Origin: Episyrphus balteatus
Lineage: Eukaryota; Arthropoda; Insecta; Diptera; Syrphidae
NCBI RefSeq assembly: GCF_945859705.1
Contig: NC_079137.1
Span: forward strand, 30,313,322 to 30,377,321
DNA length: 64,000 nt
Reading direction: 5' to 3'
Shown here: one piece after another, positions 61,469 to 64,000 of the stretch
Layout: each line of letters begins with the position of its first letter
Numbering within the stretch: the first letter of the stretch is position 1
The notes under the pieces: generated by a model
Told to the model about the DNA's origin: nothing
Seen by the model: the letters and a program-made list of their open reading frames with translations, nothing else
The model's database searches: none
Translations under genes and position numbers: made by a program

Positions 61469-62055
61469 GTGTGTTTTTTTGTTTATCTATATAGATTTTG
61501 TGCAAAAAAACGAAATCGGGATTTTTGAATTCCGTCCAAATGTTTGGCACCACTGTACATACACTTTGGCAGCTGTCTGTCAAAAATATGCCGTGCTCAT
61601 GTTTTTTTTAAACTCCGTAGTGGTATGGCCATTGCATCCGTGATGGATTAAAAAAAAATTTCACAAAAAACCAAAATCATTCGTATGGCGATGTCGATTG
61701 CATAAATGTTGGATTCAAAAAAAAAAATTTTAACAAAAAACCAAAAATCATTTGTATATTCTTAGCTACATTTTAAGACCATGATCATTAACATACCTAA
61801 GTTGCGTAGTTCTTGTGTTATAAGCGTTTGAAGGTAGCCATAATGAATTTTTTTTTCGATTTTTTTTTAAATCAAACGTGGAAACTTTTTTATTTCTAAT
61901 TTTTTGAAAAAACTTTGGTAATTTTATATAAATGTTTGTTCATAAATCTTATCAGAATCCATTTAAGACCATTTTCTGAAAAGTGAATTGCGTATATCTC
62001 GAAATATTACCATTTTTATGCAACAAAATCTATTTAGATAAACAAAAAAACACAC
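61469..62055. mobile_element. TIR element related to the outer element at 23125
   Basis: GTGTGTTTTTTTGTTTATCT at the left is inverted as AGATAAACAAAAAAACACAC at the right. From about 61620 to 62035 it matches the middle and right parts of the 23125-27731 element, minus the Transib-like insertions. No coding capacity. Target duplication unclear. Confidence 0.75.
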
Positions 62056-62889
62056 TTAATTTCTCTTAGTTTCATTCTCAATCATTGTTTAATATGTTGT
62101 TTTTCGATCTACATATCTAAACATTTTAAAAACATTTTAGAATCTGTGTGAAATATTGAGTTTTTTTCCTCAAAATGAGGACATGTGGACAAAAGTATCA
62201 AAGACCATGGGGATAAACGTTACATGTAACTTTCGTCCACAAGAAGTTTTTGCTCAGTCCAATGTTACCGACCGCCAACAACCAAGCAACAATAAGCACC
62301 AAAATAACCAAATTTTGAATATGGACCATTATTTATAATCATCAGACGATAATGTTTATGCGATTGCAGCCAATTTCCCATCAACATCCAATCTTGAACT
62401 TAATTTAGGTACCATCTACACTCAGGAAAAATATAGTTAATATCGGGATAGCTATTAAAATAGTTAAAATAAAATGCACGAAATTGCTCTTAAAGTTCAA
62501 GTTGCTTAAATTTTTAAGACTTTTTATATAGAAATATGGTAAATGTTAAATACATAAAAACAAAAAACAATAAAAAAAAACATAAAATTCGTTTTCCAAA
62601 GCAGAAGTTTTTCTGCAAATCAAAGTTTTTTTTTAAATCCAAAAATATTTTTTTTTTAATTTTATTTCTGATTTCTATTAAAATTATATGAATGCCCTAT
62701 ATAAAAAAATTCTTTGAAATACAATTAGCGGTTTGGCAGAAAATCAGGTTTGACAAAAGCGGTTATATGGCAGGTTCTGTTAATAATGATTTTCAAAAAA
62801 AAATTCTTCAAAAGATAGGTAGACCCTGTTTAACAACTAACATTTGAATTTTTTTAACAAAATCGTTTTCGAGAAAAACTTTTCCGAAA
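62056..62889. other. AT-rich DNA without recognisable gene
   Basis: The frame at 62156-62338 (60 codons) has no known domain. GGCAGGTTCTGTTAATAATG at 62769 is a weak relative of the repeat at 55687. Confidence 0.45.
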
Positions 62890-62896
62890 CAAGTAC
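62890..62896. repeat. 7-bp target duplication, left copy
   Basis: CAAGTAC, identical to 63536-63542. Confidence 0.75.
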
Positions 62897-63096
62897 CATT
62901 GAATAATTACAAATAGAAGTGGACACCCAGGGAAACTTCCGCTGTAAAATTGTAGTCGCTAGTATCGTGCGTTGAATTAAAAAAGCAAATCCAACAATCC
63001 AAAAGCAAAGCCAACAATCCAAAAGCAAATCCAGCAACCCAAAATCAAATCCTAAACAGCTTATACATACGGATAAAAGTTTTCCTATTTCAAAAA

Positions 63097-63168
63097 GTGG
63101 AGATAGCCTAGAGGATAAGGTGCATGCCTGTTAAGTTTACCTGCCCAGGTTCGAATCTGACGGGAGAT
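63097..63168 (+). other. tRNA-like head, left arm
   Basis: TAGCCTAGAGG (63104-63114) fits box A fully. GGTTCGAATCT (63148-63158) fits box B at ten of eleven positions, 44 bases downstream as in real tRNAs. CAGGTTCGAATCTG can form a T-like hairpin. A T run follows (63177-63189), as at Pol III terminators. Confidence 0.65.
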
Positions 63169-63246
63169 TGTGATTGTTTTTTTTTTTTTACATTACTAGA
63201 ATAAAAATTAATTAAATTTCTCAAAAAAAATCTCCGCAAAAAAAAA

Positions 63247-63319
63247 AGTTTCAACCGGTATTCGAACCTAGGCCAGTAGGAGTAAAAGGCATCGGCCTTG
63301 TTCTCTAGACTAATACGAC
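63247..63319 (-). other. tRNA-like head, right arm
   Basis: Minus strand: TAGTCTAGAGA (63312-63302) fits box A at ten of eleven positions. GGTTCGAATAC (63268-63258) fits box B at nine of eleven, 44 bases downstream. It converges on the plus-strand head and has a T run on its own strand beyond it (63248-63240). Confidence 0.6.
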
Positions 63320-63535
63320 TTTTCAAAATACGAAAACTTATATCAATATAAGCTCTTTGAAATGCATAATAATAATTATTAATTTTTTTATGAAGGTTTA
63401 AAAAAATTATTAGTTAAGACTCAACTCGAAAATACATGATAGTTGAGGCGCAAACCTGTAGTTCATCTATCTTCCGGTACTCCTATAGTCGCATGAGTAA
63501 TCTGCGGTGTCACTTCTATTTGTAATTATTCAATG

Positions 63536-63542
63536 CAAGTAC
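63536..63542. repeat. 7-bp target duplication, right copy
   Basis: CAAGTAC, pairs with 62890-62896. Confidence 0.75.
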
Positions 63543-63681
63543 ATATATGACAGGTACCGTTATTTATGGTCCAAAAAAATTAATTCCAAAAACATATACC
63601 AAGTTTGAAGTCGATCGATCGGTCCATCCGTTTAGGCTGTAGCTCCTTATACAGACAGACAGACGGACTTCCGGGACCCAC
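63543..63681 (+). repeat. dispersed-repeat fragment between the two MITE copies
   Basis: It starts with the ACCGTTATTTATGGTCC family (as at 17555) and ends in ACAGACAGACAGACGGACTT, a string typical of insect dispersed repeats. Confidence 0.6.
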
Positions 63682-64000
63682 CATTGAATAATTACAAATA
63701 AAAGGAGACACCCAGGGAAACTTCCGCTGTTTTCTCGTTTTCTCTAGTATCGTGCGTGTTTACTGTTTAGGTTTGTGAATTAAAATAATTAAGAAAAGCA
63801 AATCCAACAATCCAAAAGCAAATCCAACAATCCAAAAGCAAATTCAGCAACCCAAAATCAAATCCTAAACAGATTATTTAGATAAAAGTTTTACTATTTC
63901 AAAAATTGGAGATAGCCTAGAGGATAAGGTGAATGTCTGTTAAGTTTACCTGCCTAAGTTCGAATCTGAAGGGAAATTGAGATTGTTTTTTTTTGTTTAC
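63682..64000 (+). mobile_element. second copy of the tRNA-bearing MITE, cut by the window end
   Basis: CATTGAATAATTACAAATAA, then CACCCAGGGAAACTTCCGCTG-type DNA (positions 63710-63731), CAAATCCAACAATCCAAAAG units, box A TAGCCTAGAGG (63913-63923) and box B AGTTCGAATCT (63957-63967) follow the left arm of 62897-63535 in order. Same orientation, 785 bp downstream. Confidence 0.85.

Larger units (their letters stand above)
62897..63535. mobile_element. palindromic MITE with convergent tRNA-like heads (639 bp)
   Basis: CATTGAATAATTACAAATAG at the left is perfectly inverted at the right end, with CAAGTAC repeated on both sides. Inner parts of the arms are also related: CTTATA...TTTTC.TATTT..AAAAGT precedes the box A in each. 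The left arm holds tandem CAAATCCAACAATCCAAAAG units, absent from the right arm. Both arms contain a box A/box B pair, facing each other. A second, cut-off copy starts at 63682. Confidence 0.8.

Noticed and set aside
62418..62450. CACTCAGGAAAAATATAG after TA, considered as a MITE end
   Set aside because: No inverted partner found within the window.
1..64000. CRISPR array, rRNA or operon-type structure
   Set aside because: None present; the sequence is eukaryotic, and its tandem arrays lack regular short repeats with unique spacers.

Overview
The window looks like gene-poor, AT-rich nuclear DNA from an insect, most likely a fly (Diptera). The reasons are long A/T runs, CAG/GTT/GCTTCT-type microsatellites inside the few GC-richer islands, ACATACATATGTA-like strings, and many insect-type DNA transposons. 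The order is inferred from style, not from a gene match. I found no protein-coding exon, rRNA or functional tRNA that I would defend. The open frames present (longest 194 codons) are low-complexity or lie in repeats. The window is probably intergenic, or the interior of a very large intron.

Layout: eight GC-richer, repeat-poor islands (about 2.3-4.4, 12.6-14.4, 18.2-20.9, 33.2-35.5, 41.0-43.5, 48.2-50.0, 53.1-54.4 and 60.0-60.9 kb) alternate with AT-rich stretches packed with transposon remains. The islands are candidate cis-regulatory or unrecognised transcribed DNA. Elements with readable ends are: a 2.3-kb hAT with perfect 8-bp target duplications (10238-12537); two small hATs (47028-47437; 51544-52321, the latter with an empty-site paralogue at 57675-58130); near-perfect foldback elements (6411-8117, 58630-59640); a TAA-flanked Harbinger-like MITE (30286-30934); TA-flanked MITEs (44090-46273, 56175-56936, 56939-57360); and a palindromic MITE with a tRNA-like box A/box B pair in each arm (62897-63535) plus a second, cut-off copy (63682-64000).

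The most interesting object is at 23125-27731. An older TTA-flanked element carries two nearly identical 1.72-kb elements in opposite orientation (23216-24935 and 25428-27146). Their ends start with CACAGTG, the V(D)J RSS heptamer. One end has a 23-bp spacer and the other a 12-bp spacer before an A-rich nonamer. The 5-bp flanks fit CGNCG. This points to non-autonomous Transib transposons, relatives of RAG1, with a 12/23-like asymmetry. The flanking 5-mers pair correctly only if the 492-bp segment between the copies is flipped, and a Transib-free relative at 61469-62055 has that segment in the flipped order. So the sequence records a local inversion by recombination between the two copies. A third RSS-like end lies at 10289-10327 inside the 2.3-kb hAT.
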